Shown here in pieces: positions 56,354 to 64,000 of a stretch of 64,000 nt of DNA. Position 1 is the first letter of the stretch. The number at the start of each line of letters is the position of its first letter. The DNA is from Aliisedimentitalea scapharcae (lineage in GTDB: Bacteria > Pseudomonadota > Alphaproteobacteria > Rhodobacterales > Rhodobacteraceae): contig NZ_CP123584.1 in the NCBI RefSeq assembly GCF_045277565.1, positions 1,736,001-1,800,000 on the forward strand, read 5' to 3'. A model generated the notes under the pieces. It was not told the origin of the DNA and did not search any database. It worked only from the letters and a program-made list of their open reading frames with translations. A program made the position numbers and the translations under genes.

Positions 56354-56944
56354 TCAAATCTGTGAGCCGTCCGCTATTGCAGCGCGCCAGTGACGACGAC
56401 ACAGCGAGACATAGGTTTCATTGCCACCAATCTGCACCTGTTCCCCTTGGGTGATCGCACGGCCTGTTTCGTCCTGGCGGATCACCATGGTGGCTTTTCG
56501 ACCGCAATGGCAAATTGTGCGGACTTCGCGCATTTCGTCGGCCAGAGCCAAAAGGGTCGCTGATCCCGGAAACAGTTCACCCCGGAAATCCACGCGCAGC
56601 CCATAGCACAAGACCGGCACATTCAAATCATCCACCACGCGTGCCAGTTGCCAGACCTGATCCGGTTTCAGAAACTGGGCCTCATCGACAAAGACACAGG
56701 CAACGGCCCCCTGTGACATGCGGCCCTGGATCATGGCAAACAGATCATCCTGGGGCGTAAACAGATCTGCTTCGGACCCGATGCCGATGCGGGACGCGAT
56801 CCGGCCGACTCCGGCGCGATCATCAATCTGCGCCGTCAACAGATAGGTCTGCATGCCGTTTTCGCGATAGTTGTGGGATGCCTGGAGCAAAACCGTGGAT
56901 TTGCCGGCGTTCATTGTCGAATAATTAAAGTAGAGCTTGGCCAT
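56354..56944 (-). CDS. tdk: Thymidine kinase
   Basis: 196-residue type II thymidine kinase for thymidine salvage. P-loop STMNAGKSTVLLQ (about residues 9-21), catalytic FVDEAQFL, and a zinc site with CHCGRKA plus the C-terminal CRRHW. Full length. Divergent from the CP76-like gene over a 424-base gap that contains large hairpins. Confidence 0.96.
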   Translation of the reverse strand: MAKLYFNYSTMNAGKSTVLLQASHNYRENGMQTYLLTAQIDDRAGVGRIASRIGIGSEADLFTPQDDLFAMIQGRMSQGAVACVFVDEAQFLKPDQVWQLARVVDDLNVPVLCYGLRVDFRGELFPGSATLLALADEMREVRTICHCGRKATMVIRQDETGRAITQGEQVQIGGNETYVSLCRRHWRAAIADGSQI

Positions 56945-57368
56945 GTCTGCGGTCTAAAGATCCTGCCCGGATGTTGGAACCTCAATCGGGCAATCATCTG
57001 CAAAAAAATCGGACTTTTGGCGTGGTTTTGATGTCGAAAAGTGCGATCTGCCGCAGGTCAACCGCTGTCGGCGCTGCGTCTTGTATCCGGGACGGAACGG
57101 CCCTGGGGATGGATGGAAGACGGGCAGGCCGACAGCTGACTTTGGTCGCCAATGCGACCATGGGGCCGGACACATACAATACTATGTACCGGCCCCAAAC
57201 TCATGCTACGGTGGACAAACCACCAGAGAACTCTTTAAATCCCTTGATTACCCACGGGATATTTGAATTGTGACATTTGCCGTGTGTGGTAGAAATGGGA
57301 AAATAACCGGGCCATTCCCCTGCTATCTTGGCTGGGGGGAGCGCGGAACCAGAACCAGGGATGCATGA
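56945..57368. other. 424-base region with two strong hairpins, between divergent genes
   Basis: GGTCGC/GCGACC (57144-57149 with 57154-57159, four-base loop) is followed by a large hairpin: TGGGGCCGG/CCGGCCCCA (57161-57169 with 57189-57197) capped by ACATA/TATGT (57172-57176 with 57183-57187). No T-run follows on either strand. It could be an operator complex or a small structured RNA. No gene supported here. Confidence 0.55.
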
Positions 57369-57830
57369 ATGGCCGATATTGGGTCGTATTTGAAGAAACA
57401 CACCGAGGCATTGGTCAAGGACGTGGGAATCGAGGCAGCCTGCCAGATTACTGGCAAGTCCAAAGCCACATTGGGCAGGTATTATTCGGACAATGCCGAA
57501 CATGCAGATCGGTTCATGCCGGTTGATGCGGTGGCCAAGCTTGAGAAATCGGCTTCGTACCCGCATGTTACCAGTGCATTGGCCGAACTGAAGAACATTC
57601 GCCTGTCTTATGATGATCGCAAGCCGAACACCCCCAAGGCCGCAGGGGGCGTCAATTCGGATGTGATCGCGCTGAGCCAGAGATTTGCCATGCTGATGAG
57701 CGAATACCAGCAGGCGATCGAGGATGGGATCATTACTGTCAACGAAGCAAAGCGCCTGTTGCGGGAAACATCGCTGCTTCAGCAGGTTCTGATCGACATG
57801 AAGCTGCATCTCGAAGAAGAAAGCGCCTGA
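57369..57830 (+). CDS. CII/CP76-like DNA-binding protein
   Basis: 153-residue protein. The N-terminal 65 residues resemble phage CII (CP76-type) regulators: DVGIEAACQITGKSKATLGR as a possible HTH and RFMPVDAVAKLEKSASYP following; then a linker and two C-terminal helices (QRFAMLMSEYQQAIEDGIIT, LQQVLIDMKLHLEEESA) suited to oligomerisation. No prophage genes surround it. I cannot exclude another function. Confidence 0.62.
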   Translation: MADIGSYLKKHTEALVKDVGIEAACQITGKSKATLGRYYSDNAEHADRFMPVDAVAKLEKSASYPHVTSALAELKNIRLSYDDRKPNTPKAAGGVNSDVIALSQRFAMLMSEYQQAIEDGIITVNEAKRLLRETSLLQQVLIDMKLHLEEESA

Positions 57831-58062
57831 GTTGATTTCACTCCCTTTGGCGTTCTGAATGCGGCTGGTGCGTACGCGCAGCAGTTCCTTTGCTCGTGAC
57901 CATTGCGCAGGTCTGATCTGTGTCGGGATCTGAGGGCTTGTTCCGGGTGGTCGCTAGGCTGATCGAGATGAGACGGCAATTTGGCCAAAGAGGGCATCGA
58001 CCCGGAACACACCGACATAATCCAACGGTCTCACAGACCGCTCTGCCCATCACACTGCACAC

Positions 58063-58092
58063 AAAAAACCCGGCCACAACGGCCGGGTTTTT
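58063..58092. terminator. Bidirectional terminator between the CP76-like gene and carB
   Basis: CCCGGCC/GGCCGGG perfect stem (58069-58075 with 58081-58087, loop ACAAC) flanked by six A on the left and five T on the right. Serves carB on the minus strand and the plus-strand gene. Confidence 0.92.
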
Positions 58093-58120
58093 CGTTGGAT
58101 TGATCACTGAGGATGCAAAG

Positions 58121-61100
58121 TTACCCTTGCAGGCTCTTTACTTCGACTTCGCCTTCGGCCTGAGCCTTGATCGCCAAAGCTGCTGCATTGCTGCCCGCTG
58201 CGGTGGTGAAATAGGGGATTTTGTCATACAACGCGATCGAGCGGATCGCCTTGCTGTCTTCGACCGCCTGGGCACCTTCGGTGGTGTTCATCACCAATTG
58301 AACGGCTCCATCTTTCAACATGTCGACAATGTTGGGGCGCCCCTCGTAGACCTTGTTGACCACGTCACAGGCAACACCTTGTTCGGCCAGCCACCCTTGT
58401 GTGCCGCGGGTGGCGACGAGGGTAAAGCCCTGTTCGACCAGCGTCTGTGCCGCTTCGACCATCAGCTTGCCCTTGTCGGCATCCTTGATCGACACAAAGG
58501 CACAGCCCGAAGACGGCAAGACCATCCCGGCCCCCATCTGCGCCTTGAGAAAGGCGCGGGCAAAGGAGCGATCCCACCCCATGACTTCGCCGGTCGAGCG
58601 CATTTCCGGGCCCAAAATGGTGTCGACACCGGGGAACCGGGCAAAGGGCAACACCGCTTCCTTGACCGAGAACCAGGGCATGTCCGGGTCGGCCAGGGTC
58701 ATGGGATCCGCCATCGGCGTGTCCACGTCATAACCGGCGTCGGCCTCATAAGGCGGGCGCATCGGGAAGGCCGACAGTTTTTCACCGGCCATCACACGCG
58801 CGGCAATCGACGCGATTGCGCTGTCGGTGGCTTTGGCAACAAAGGGCACGGTGCGCGAAGCACGTGGGTTTACTTCGATCAGGAAGATTTCGTTATTGCC
58901 ATTCTCATCCGGTTTGATTGCGAATTGGATGTTCATCAGGCCGACAACATTCAGCGCACGCGCCAATGCGTGGGTCTGAACCTTGATCTCTTCGATCACA
59001 TCCTTGTCCAGCGAATAGGGGGGCAGCGAGCAGGCGCTGTCGCCCGAATGCACGCCGGCCTCTTCGATGTGCTGCATGATGCCTGCAACATGCACGTCGG
59101 TGCCGTCACAGATGGCATCCACGTCCAGCTCGACTGCGCCGGCCAGATAGCTGTCCAACAGCACGGGGCTGTCGCCTGACACCACAACCGCCTCGGCGAT
59201 ATAGCGTTCCAGCTGGGCCATGTCGCGCACGATTTCCATGGCGCGCCCCCCCAGAACATAAGACGGGCGGATCACCAGCGGGAAGCCGATTTCTTCTGCG
59301 ATTTCGATTGCTTGCGCGTCGGTCGAGGCAATACCGTTGTGCGGCTGTTTCAGGCCCAGATCATTGACCAGCGCCTGGAAACGTTCGCGGTCTTCTGCCA
59401 GGTCGATGGCGTCCGGGGTGGTGCCCAGGATCGGAATACCTTCGGCCTCCAACGCATTGGCCAGCTTCAGCGGGGTCTGACCGCCGAATTGAACAATGAC
59501 GCCATGCAGGGTGCCGTTTTCCAGTTCGGTGGACAGGATTTCCATCACATGTTCAAAGGTCAGCGGTTCGAAATACAACCGGTCCGAGGTGTCATAGTCG
59601 GTCGACACGGTTTCGGGGTTGCAGTTGATCATGATGGTTTCATAGCCCGCGTCCGTCAGCGCGTAACAGGCGTGACAGCAGCAGTAATCAAACTCGATCC
59701 CCTGACCGATCCGGTTCGGACCACCACCCAGAATGACAACTTTGTTTCGGTCGCTGGGGCGGGCTTCGCATTCCACTTCGCCCATCATCGGGGCCTCGTA
59801 GGTGGAATACATATAAGGGGTCTGGGCTTCGAATTCGGCGGCGCAGGTGTCGATACGTTTGAACACCGCGTTCACACCCAGGGTGCGACGTGCCTTGCGC
59901 ACTGATTTTTCGCTCTGATCGGTCAACTTGGCCAGACGGGCATCGGTAAAGCCCATCATTTTCAACGTGCGCACAGTCGCTGCATCCGTCGGCAAGCCGT
60001 TGGAACGCACGTCTTCTTCGGTCTCGATGATTTCGCGGATCCGGGCCAGGAACCAGGGGTCGAATTTCGTGACGGCAAAGATTTCGTCGTTGCTCAGTCC
60101 GTGGCGCATCGCTTGGGCAATGGTGCGCATCCGGTCCGGGGTGGTCTGGCTGATCGCCTTGATCACCGCGGCCTTGTCAGGTGCGCCGGGGATGTCGACT
60201 TCATCAAAACCGGTCAGACCCGACTCCATCGACGCCAACGCCTTTTGCAACGATTCGTGAATGGTCCGGCCAATGGCCATGGTTTCACCCACCGATTTCA
60301 TTGCGGTCGTCAGATAGGGTTCGGACCCCGGGAATTTCTCGAATGCGAATTTTGGGATCTTGGTCACGACATAGTCGATGGTCGGCTCGAACGAGGCCGG
60401 GGTGACCTTGGTGATGTCATTGTCCAGCTCGTCCAGCGTATAGCCGACGGCCAGTTTTGCGGCGATTTTGGCAATCGGAAAGCCGGTCGCCTTGGACGCC
60501 AGGGCAGAAGAGCGCGACACCCGCGGGTTCATTTCGATCACGACCATGCGGCCATCTTCGGGGTTGATCGACCATTGAACGTTCGATCCGCCGGTTTCCA
60601 CCCCGATTTCACGCAGAACGGCGATCGAGCCGTTGCGCATGATCTGATATTCCTTGTCGGTCAGCGTCAGGGCCGGGGCCACGGTGATCGAATCACCGGT
60701 GTGTACACCCATGGGGTCGACGTTTTCGATGGAACAGACGATGATCGCGTTGTCCGCCTTGTCGCGGACCACTTCCATCTCGTATTCCTTCCAGCCCAGC
60801 AGGCTTTCATCCACCAGGATCTGGTTCACCGGAGAGGCGTCCATTCCGGTGCGGCAGAAGTGGATGTAATCTTCGCGGTTATAGGCCACGCCACCACCGG
60901 TGCCGCCCATGGTAAACGCAGGCCGGATGATGGCGGGCAGGCCAATCTCTTCGAGATCCTCCAGTGCGAGTTGCACCCCGGCATCCAGATCGGCGCTGCC
61001 GTCGGGTTTCTTGGGGGCGGTGACGATTGTGGCCTTGGGGTTTTCGATGCCCAGCCGGTCCATCGCTTCGCGAAAGAGTTTACGATCTTCGGCCATTTCA

Positions 61101-61468
61101 ATGGCATCGCGGGTGGCACCGATCATTTCGACGCCGAATTTTTCCAGCACCCCCATCTCTTCGAGCGCCAGCGAGGTGTTCAGCCCGGTCTGTCCGCCCA
61201 TGGTCGGCAACAGCGCGTCGGGGCGTTCCTTTTCGATGATCTTGGCGACCACCTCCGGGGTGATGGGTTCGATATAAGTGGCATCGGCCAGACCGGGGTC
61301 GGTCATGATCGTTGCGGGGTTCGAGTTCACCAGGATCACCCGGTATCCCTCTTCGCGCAGCGCCTTGCACGCCTGTGCGCCAGAGTAGTCGAATTCGCAA
61401 GCTTGCCCGATTACGATGGGACCCGCCCCAATGATCATGATCGATTGGATGTCGGTTCTCTTTGGCAT
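58121..61468 (-). CDS. carB: Carbamoyl-phosphate synthase large subunit
   Basis: 1115-residue synthetase making carbamoyl phosphate for pyrimidines and arginine. Two ATP-grasp halves are visible, each opening with its own GGGP/GAGP motif (IIGAGPIVIGQACEFDYSG and VILGGGPNRIGQGIEFDYCC). The C-terminal MGS-like allosteric domain starts near residue 965 (GCAFVSIKDADKGKLMVEAA). Full length and monocistronic here; carA is not adjacent. Confidence 0.99.
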   Translation of the reverse strand: MPKRTDIQSIMIIGAGPIVIGQACEFDYSGAQACKALREEGYRVILVNSNPATIMTDPGLADATYIEPITPEVVAKIIEKERPDALLPTMGGQTGLNTSLALEEMGVLEKFGVEMIGATRDAIEMAEDRKLFREAMDRLGIENPKATIVTAPKKPDGSADLDAGVQLALEDLEEIGLPAIIRPAFTMGGTGGGVAYNREDYIHFCRTGMDASPVNQILVDESLLGWKEYEMEVVRDKADNAIIVCSIENVDPMGVHTGDSITVAPALTLTDKEYQIMRNGSIAVLREIGVETGGSNVQWSINPEDGRMVVIEMNPRVSRSSALASKATGFPIAKIAAKLAVGYTLDELDNDITKVTPASFEPTIDYVVTKIPKFAFEKFPGSEPYLTTAMKSVGETMAIGRTIHESLQKALASMESGLTGFDEVDIPGAPDKAAVIKAISQTTPDRMRTIAQAMRHGLSNDEIFAVTKFDPWFLARIREIIETEEDVRSNGLPTDAATVRTLKMMGFTDARLAKLTDQSEKSVRKARRTLGVNAVFKRIDTCAAEFEAQTPYMYSTYEAPMMGEVECEARPSDRNKVVILGGGPNRIGQGIEFDYCCCHACYALTDAGYETIMINCNPETVSTDYDTSDRLYFEPLTFEHVMEILSTELENGTLHGVIVQFGGQTPLKLANALEAEGIPILGTTPDAIDLAEDRERFQALVNDLGLKQPHNGIASTDAQAIEIAEEIGFPLVIRPSYVLGGRAMEIVRDMAQLERYIAEAVVVSGDSPVLLDSYLAGAVELDVDAICDGTDVHVAGIMQHIEEAGVHSGDSACSLPPYSLDKDVIEEIKVQTHALARALNVVGLMNIQFAIKPDENGNNEIFLIEVNPRASRTVPFVAKATDSAIASIAARVMAGEKLSAFPMRPPYEADAGYDVDTPMADPMTLADPDMPWFSVKEAVLPFARFPGVDTILGPEMRSTGEVMGWDRSFARAFLKAQMGAGMVLPSSGCAFVSIKDADKGKLMVEAAQTLVEQGFTLVATRGTQGWLAEQGVACDVVNKVYEGRPNIVDMLKDGAVQLVMNTTEGAQAVEDSKAIRSIALYDKIPYFTTAAGSNAAALAIKAQAEGEVEVKSLQG

Positions 61469-61655
61469 GGCCAGATTCCTTCGATTTTGCGCGAGTCAGC
61501 AGGCGCCGCCCGTGCGCCCAAATTGTCCTGCGTTATAGGCACCGCGCGGAAAGGTGCAAGGGGGATCGGAAATGGAAGTGAATTTGCCGCTTTCCCCCCT
61601 TCCGAATGCGGTCAGAGACACTATACCAAAGCCCAGCGGCAAATGGGGATGCCAG

Positions 61656-62789
61656 ATGCATATTCGTTTCGACCAGGGACCGGCCGGGCCGGGGACGTGT
61701 TTTGAACAACCGGATCAGGTGATCCGGGCGGATACGGCGGGCGATGTGCCCGCTGCGCTGGACGCAATGGATCGCGCCCGGTCCCAAGGTGCGTGGCTGG
61801 CGGGATATGCCAGTTACGAACTTGGCTATGTTTTGGAGCCCCGGCTGGTGAATCGGTTGCCACGGCAACGCCGCTTGCCGTTGTTGTGTTTCGGGGTTTA
61901 TGGCGCGCCAGGTGTCAGCCCCATGGGGACAGGCGAAGCGGCTCTGGGGGCTTTGCGCCCGCGGTGGGATCAGGCCCGGTATACCCAGGCTTTTGATGTC
62001 GTGAACGCAGGTATTGGCGCTGGTGACATTTATCAGGCCAATCTGACGTTCCCGATCGAAACCGAAATCTTTGGCGACGCATCAGCGTTGTATGCCGCCC
62101 TTTGTGATCTGCAACCGGTTGGACATGGTGCCATGGTGTTGCAGGATGGCTTGCCCGATCTGTTGTCGCGCAGCCCCGAACTGTTCTTTCGCACGACGGC
62201 CGACGGCATGATCGAAACACGCCCAATGAAGGGGACACAACCCCGCAGCCCCGATCCGGTCGAAGACGCGCGTCGTCGCGACTTTCTCAGGACAGATGAA
62301 AAGAACCGCGCCGAGAACCTGATGATCGTGGACCTGCTGCGCAATGATATCAGCCGAGTGACCGAAACCGGATCGGTCAGAGTACCTGAACTGTTCAGCG
62401 TCGAAAGCTACGCCACCGTGCATCAGATGGTATCGCTGGTGCAGGCACAATTGCGCGCAGGGGCCGGGTTGGGCGACATCCTGCGCGCGCTCTATCCCTG
62501 TGGGTCAATCACGGGCGCGCCAAAGATCCGGGCCATGGAGATCCTGAACGACCTGGAACCCTGGGCCCGCGATATCTACTGCGGAACGATCGGCTGGGCG
62601 TCCCCGGATGGAAGCGCCGAATTCAACGTGGCGATCCGGACACTGATGGTCGAGGACGGGCAGGTCACGCTGAATGTCGGCGGTGGCGTTGTCTGGGACA
62701 GCACGGCACCGTCCGAATACGAGGAAGCTTTATGGAAAACCCGTTTCGCCAAAACCCCGACTTTGCCTCAGACCCGGATTTCCGCCTGA
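61656..62789 (+). CDS. pabB: Aminodeoxychorismate synthase component I
   Basis: 377-residue chorismate-utilising enzyme for p-aminobenzoate (folate). PMKGTQPR with the catalytic Lys, DLLRNDISR and CGSITGAPKIRAMEI are the chorismate-binding signatures. I chose the ATG at 61656 (MHIRFDQGPAGPGTCF); a frame open to 61554 adds 34 unlikely residues overlapping the carB promoter side. The end overlaps pabC by 58 bases, a long overlap that should couple the two. Confidence 0.93.
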   Translation: MHIRFDQGPAGPGTCFEQPDQVIRADTAGDVPAALDAMDRARSQGAWLAGYASYELGYVLEPRLVNRLPRQRRLPLLCFGVYGAPGVSPMGTGEAALGALRPRWDQARYTQAFDVVNAGIGAGDIYQANLTFPIETEIFGDASALYAALCDLQPVGHGAMVLQDGLPDLLSRSPELFFRTTADGMIETRPMKGTQPRSPDPVEDARRRDFLRTDEKNRAENLMIVDLLRNDISRVTETGSVRVPELFSVESYATVHQMVSLVQAQLRAGAGLGDILRALYPCGSITGAPKIRAMEILNDLEPWARDIYCGTIGWASPDGSAEFNVAIRTLMVEDGQVTLNVGGGVVWDSTAPSEYEEALWKTRFAKTPTLPQTRISA

Positions 62790-63400
62790 TAGAAACTCTG
62801 GGCTGGCACCCGAATGGCATAGGGTTCCGGCATCTGGACCGCCATTTGGCGCGACTGCAGCGGTCGGCGCTGGCTTTGGGGCTTGCGTTTGATGGCGATG
62901 CTGTCCGAGAGGTCCTGGACACTGTCGGCGGCGTGCACGCGCTACGCTGTCGGCTGACGCTGGATGGGCAGGGACATACGGACCTGACCACTGCCGCGCT
63001 GGGCAAGACACCAGAAGACTGGTGTCTGGTCGTTGCCGAAACGCGGCTCCAATCGTGCGACCCGTGGCTGCGGCACAAAACCACGCGCCGGGCGTTGTAT
63101 GAGTCCACCCGCGCCAATCTGCCTGCGGGCGTGGGCGAGGCGATCTTTGTCAATGAAAACGAAGAGGTCTGCGAAGGCACCATTACCAATATCTTTTTGA
63201 CGCTGGCGAATGAAGATCGGGTGACGCCGCCGCTGGCCTGCGGCGTGTTGCCGGGAATCCTGCGCGAAACCTTGTTGGACTCCGGCGACTTTCGGGAGCA
63301 GGTGGTCACGCTGGACGATTTGCGCACAGCTCGATCCATCGCAGTTGGAAACTCGCTGCGTGGCCTGATCCCGGCCCGCTTTGCGGGCGGTCTTGGCTGA
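62732..63400 (+). CDS. pabC: Aminodeoxychorismate lyase-type aminotransferase class IV
   Basis: 222-residue fold-type IV PLP enzyme that converts aminodeoxychorismate to p-aminobenzoate. PLP lysine in LRHKTTRRALYEST and the substrate loop VNENEEVCEGTITNIFL are present. Shorter than E. coli PabC and lacking part of the N-terminal region, as usual in this order. Starts with GAGGAAG ahead of the ATG, inside the end of pabB. Confidence 0.9.
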   Translation: MENPFRQNPDFASDPDFRLIETLGWHPNGIGFRHLDRHLARLQRSALALGLAFDGDAVREVLDTVGGVHALRCRLTLDGQGHTDLTTAALGKTPEDWCLVVAETRLQSCDPWLRHKTTRRALYESTRANLPAGVGEAIFVNENEEVCEGTITNIFLTLANEDRVTPPLACGVLPGILRETLLDSGDFREQVVTLDDLRTARSIAVGNSLRGLIPARFAGGLG

Positions 63401-63447
63401 TTGCACGGATCCGTCCTTCATCTGGCCGGAAATATCCCGGGGGTGAA

Positions 63448-63480
63448 TGCGCCGCAGGCGCAGAGGGGGCTGGCCCCCTC
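63448..63480. repeat. Tandem palindromes between pabC and aspS
   Basis: TGCGCC-GCA-GGCGCA (63448-63462) is followed by GAGGGGGC-TG-GCCCCCTC (63463-63480), both perfect. Elements of this kind after AATATCCCGGGGGTGAATG are, as I recall, dispersed in Rhodobacterales genomes. May also stop pabC transcription. Confidence 0.55.
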
Positions 63481-63603
63481 AAATCCGGTGAAATCCAAAA
63501 AACCCGACGACCAGAGAGGGCACAGAGCTCTCTCCCCTTGACTTCCCCGGCCCGGCACGGTGTATCGGCGCGAACCGTTTTGACGCCCGAAGGGATCTGA
63601 TCC

Positions 63604-64000
63604 ATGCACGCTTATCGCAGCCATACCTGCGCCGCTCTGACCGCCGCCAATGTCGGCGAAACCGTTCGCCTGTCCGGTTGGGTCCATCGGGTCCGTGATC
63701 ACGGCGGCGTTCTGTTCATCGACCTGCGCGACCATTACGGCATTACCCAGGTGTTGTGTGATGGCGACAGCCCCGCCTTTGCCGATCTGGAAAAGGTCCG
63801 CTCCGAATGGTGTATCCGCATCGACGGTACCGTCAAGGCACGCGCCGCCGATCTGGTGAACCCGAAACTGCCCACCGGCGAAATCGAAGTATACGTGCGT
63901 GAGCTGGAAGTCCTGGGGGCTTCCGAAGAGCTGCCGCTGATGGTGTTTGGCGATCAGGAATACCCCGAAGAAACCCGTCTGCGGTATCGGTATCTCGATC
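63604..64000 (+). CDS. aspS: Aspartyl-tRNA synthetase, 3' truncated by window end
   Basis: The first 132 residues of AspRS. MHAYRSHTCAALTAANVGET, then the anticodon-binding OB fold (RLSGWVHRVRDHGGVLFIDL) and the linker VFGDQEYPEETRLRYRYLD that leads to the catalytic domain. The start ATG at 63604 has an acceptable distance to AAGGGA. The rest lies beyond the window. Confidence 0.97.
   Translation, partial: MHAYRSHTCAALTAANVGETVRLSGWVHRVRDHGGVLFIDLRDHYGITQVLCDGDSPAFADLEKVRSEWCIRIDGTVKARAADLVNPKLPTGEIEVYVRELEVLGASEELPLMVFGDQEYPEETRLRYRYLD

Noticed and set aside
60101..61705. A 534-codon plus-strand frame opposite carB
   Set aside because: Shadow of carB with low-complexity His/Gly/Arg composition.

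Overview
This 64 kb window is chromosomal DNA from an alphaproteobacterium of the order Rhodobacterales (Roseobacter-type). The evidence is the overall gene content and several order-typical arrangements: atpHAGDC without atpBEF, purE-purK behind a YdcH gene, hsp20-DUF1150, lgt-midA-pgeF, a fused sulfate adenylyltransferase/APS kinase, a manganese-type pyrophosphatase, DUF2125 and DUF2161 proteins, and a 50-residue basic protein. I cannot name the genus. Coding density is high and many neighbouring genes overlap by 1-8 bases. I found no prophage, integrase, insertion sequence, CRISPR array, rRNA or tRNA. The window is mostly core genome, and the first and last genes (hisC, aspS) are cut by its edges.

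Layout. 1-2.7 kb: end of hisC, a prephenate/arogenate dehydrogenase and an extensin-like protein, all overlapping. 2.7-13.2 kb: envelope and proteostasis genes, including a MotA/ExbB-like plus OmpA/MotB-like pair with a very long coiled coil, clpA translationally coupled to an M23 peptidase, gloB and a methyltransferase. 13.8-18.7 kb: ATP synthase F1 operon with a clear terminator, then an H-type lectin. 19.7-29.6 kb: prs, a DsbA-family isomerase and hydrolase, ltaE-ycgN-ribF, a MaoC hydratase, HAD hydrolase, M48 lipoprotein, ppaC and TraB/GumN. 29.7-31.5 kb: DUF2161 nuclease-like gene, an RsmJ-like rRNA methyltransferase of unusual composition, and rpsU. 32.6-34.8 kb: groESL behind a perfect CIRCE operator. 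35-43 kb: transporter, lipase, orphan PhnM, purEK with a structured RNA candidate upstream, hsp20-DUF1150, PhzF and a GT10 glycosyltransferase. 43.5-49.6 kb: Sat-ApsK, a solo RES-domain gene behind trxB-rraB, Lrp, and a Hint protein. 49.9-58 kb: pgeF-midA-lgt, ubiK, ybjN, proC-csaA-2-hydroxyacid dehydrogenase, tdk, and a CII/CP76-like regulator. 58-64 kb: carB, pabB-pabC and the start of aspS.

How the genes relate. Heat-shock control appears in three forms: CIRCE/HrcA at groESL, a sigma-32-like promoter at hsp20 with a possible ROSE-type thermometer over its ribosome binding site, and a sigma-32-like promoter in front of clpA. Envelope biogenesis recurs (extensin-like, ExbB/OmpA pair, M23, PgeF, Lgt, M48, YbjN). 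Nucleotide and cofactor supply is represented by prs, purEK, carB, tdk, ribF and pabBC.

There is no obvious new multi-gene defence or biosynthetic island. The best leads are the MotAB/ZorAB-like pair, the solo RES gene in the thioredoxin reductase operon, the structured RNA upstream of purE (possibly 6S RNA), the hsp20 leader, the RsmJ-like gene beside rpsU, and the large hairpins between tdk and the CP76-like gene.
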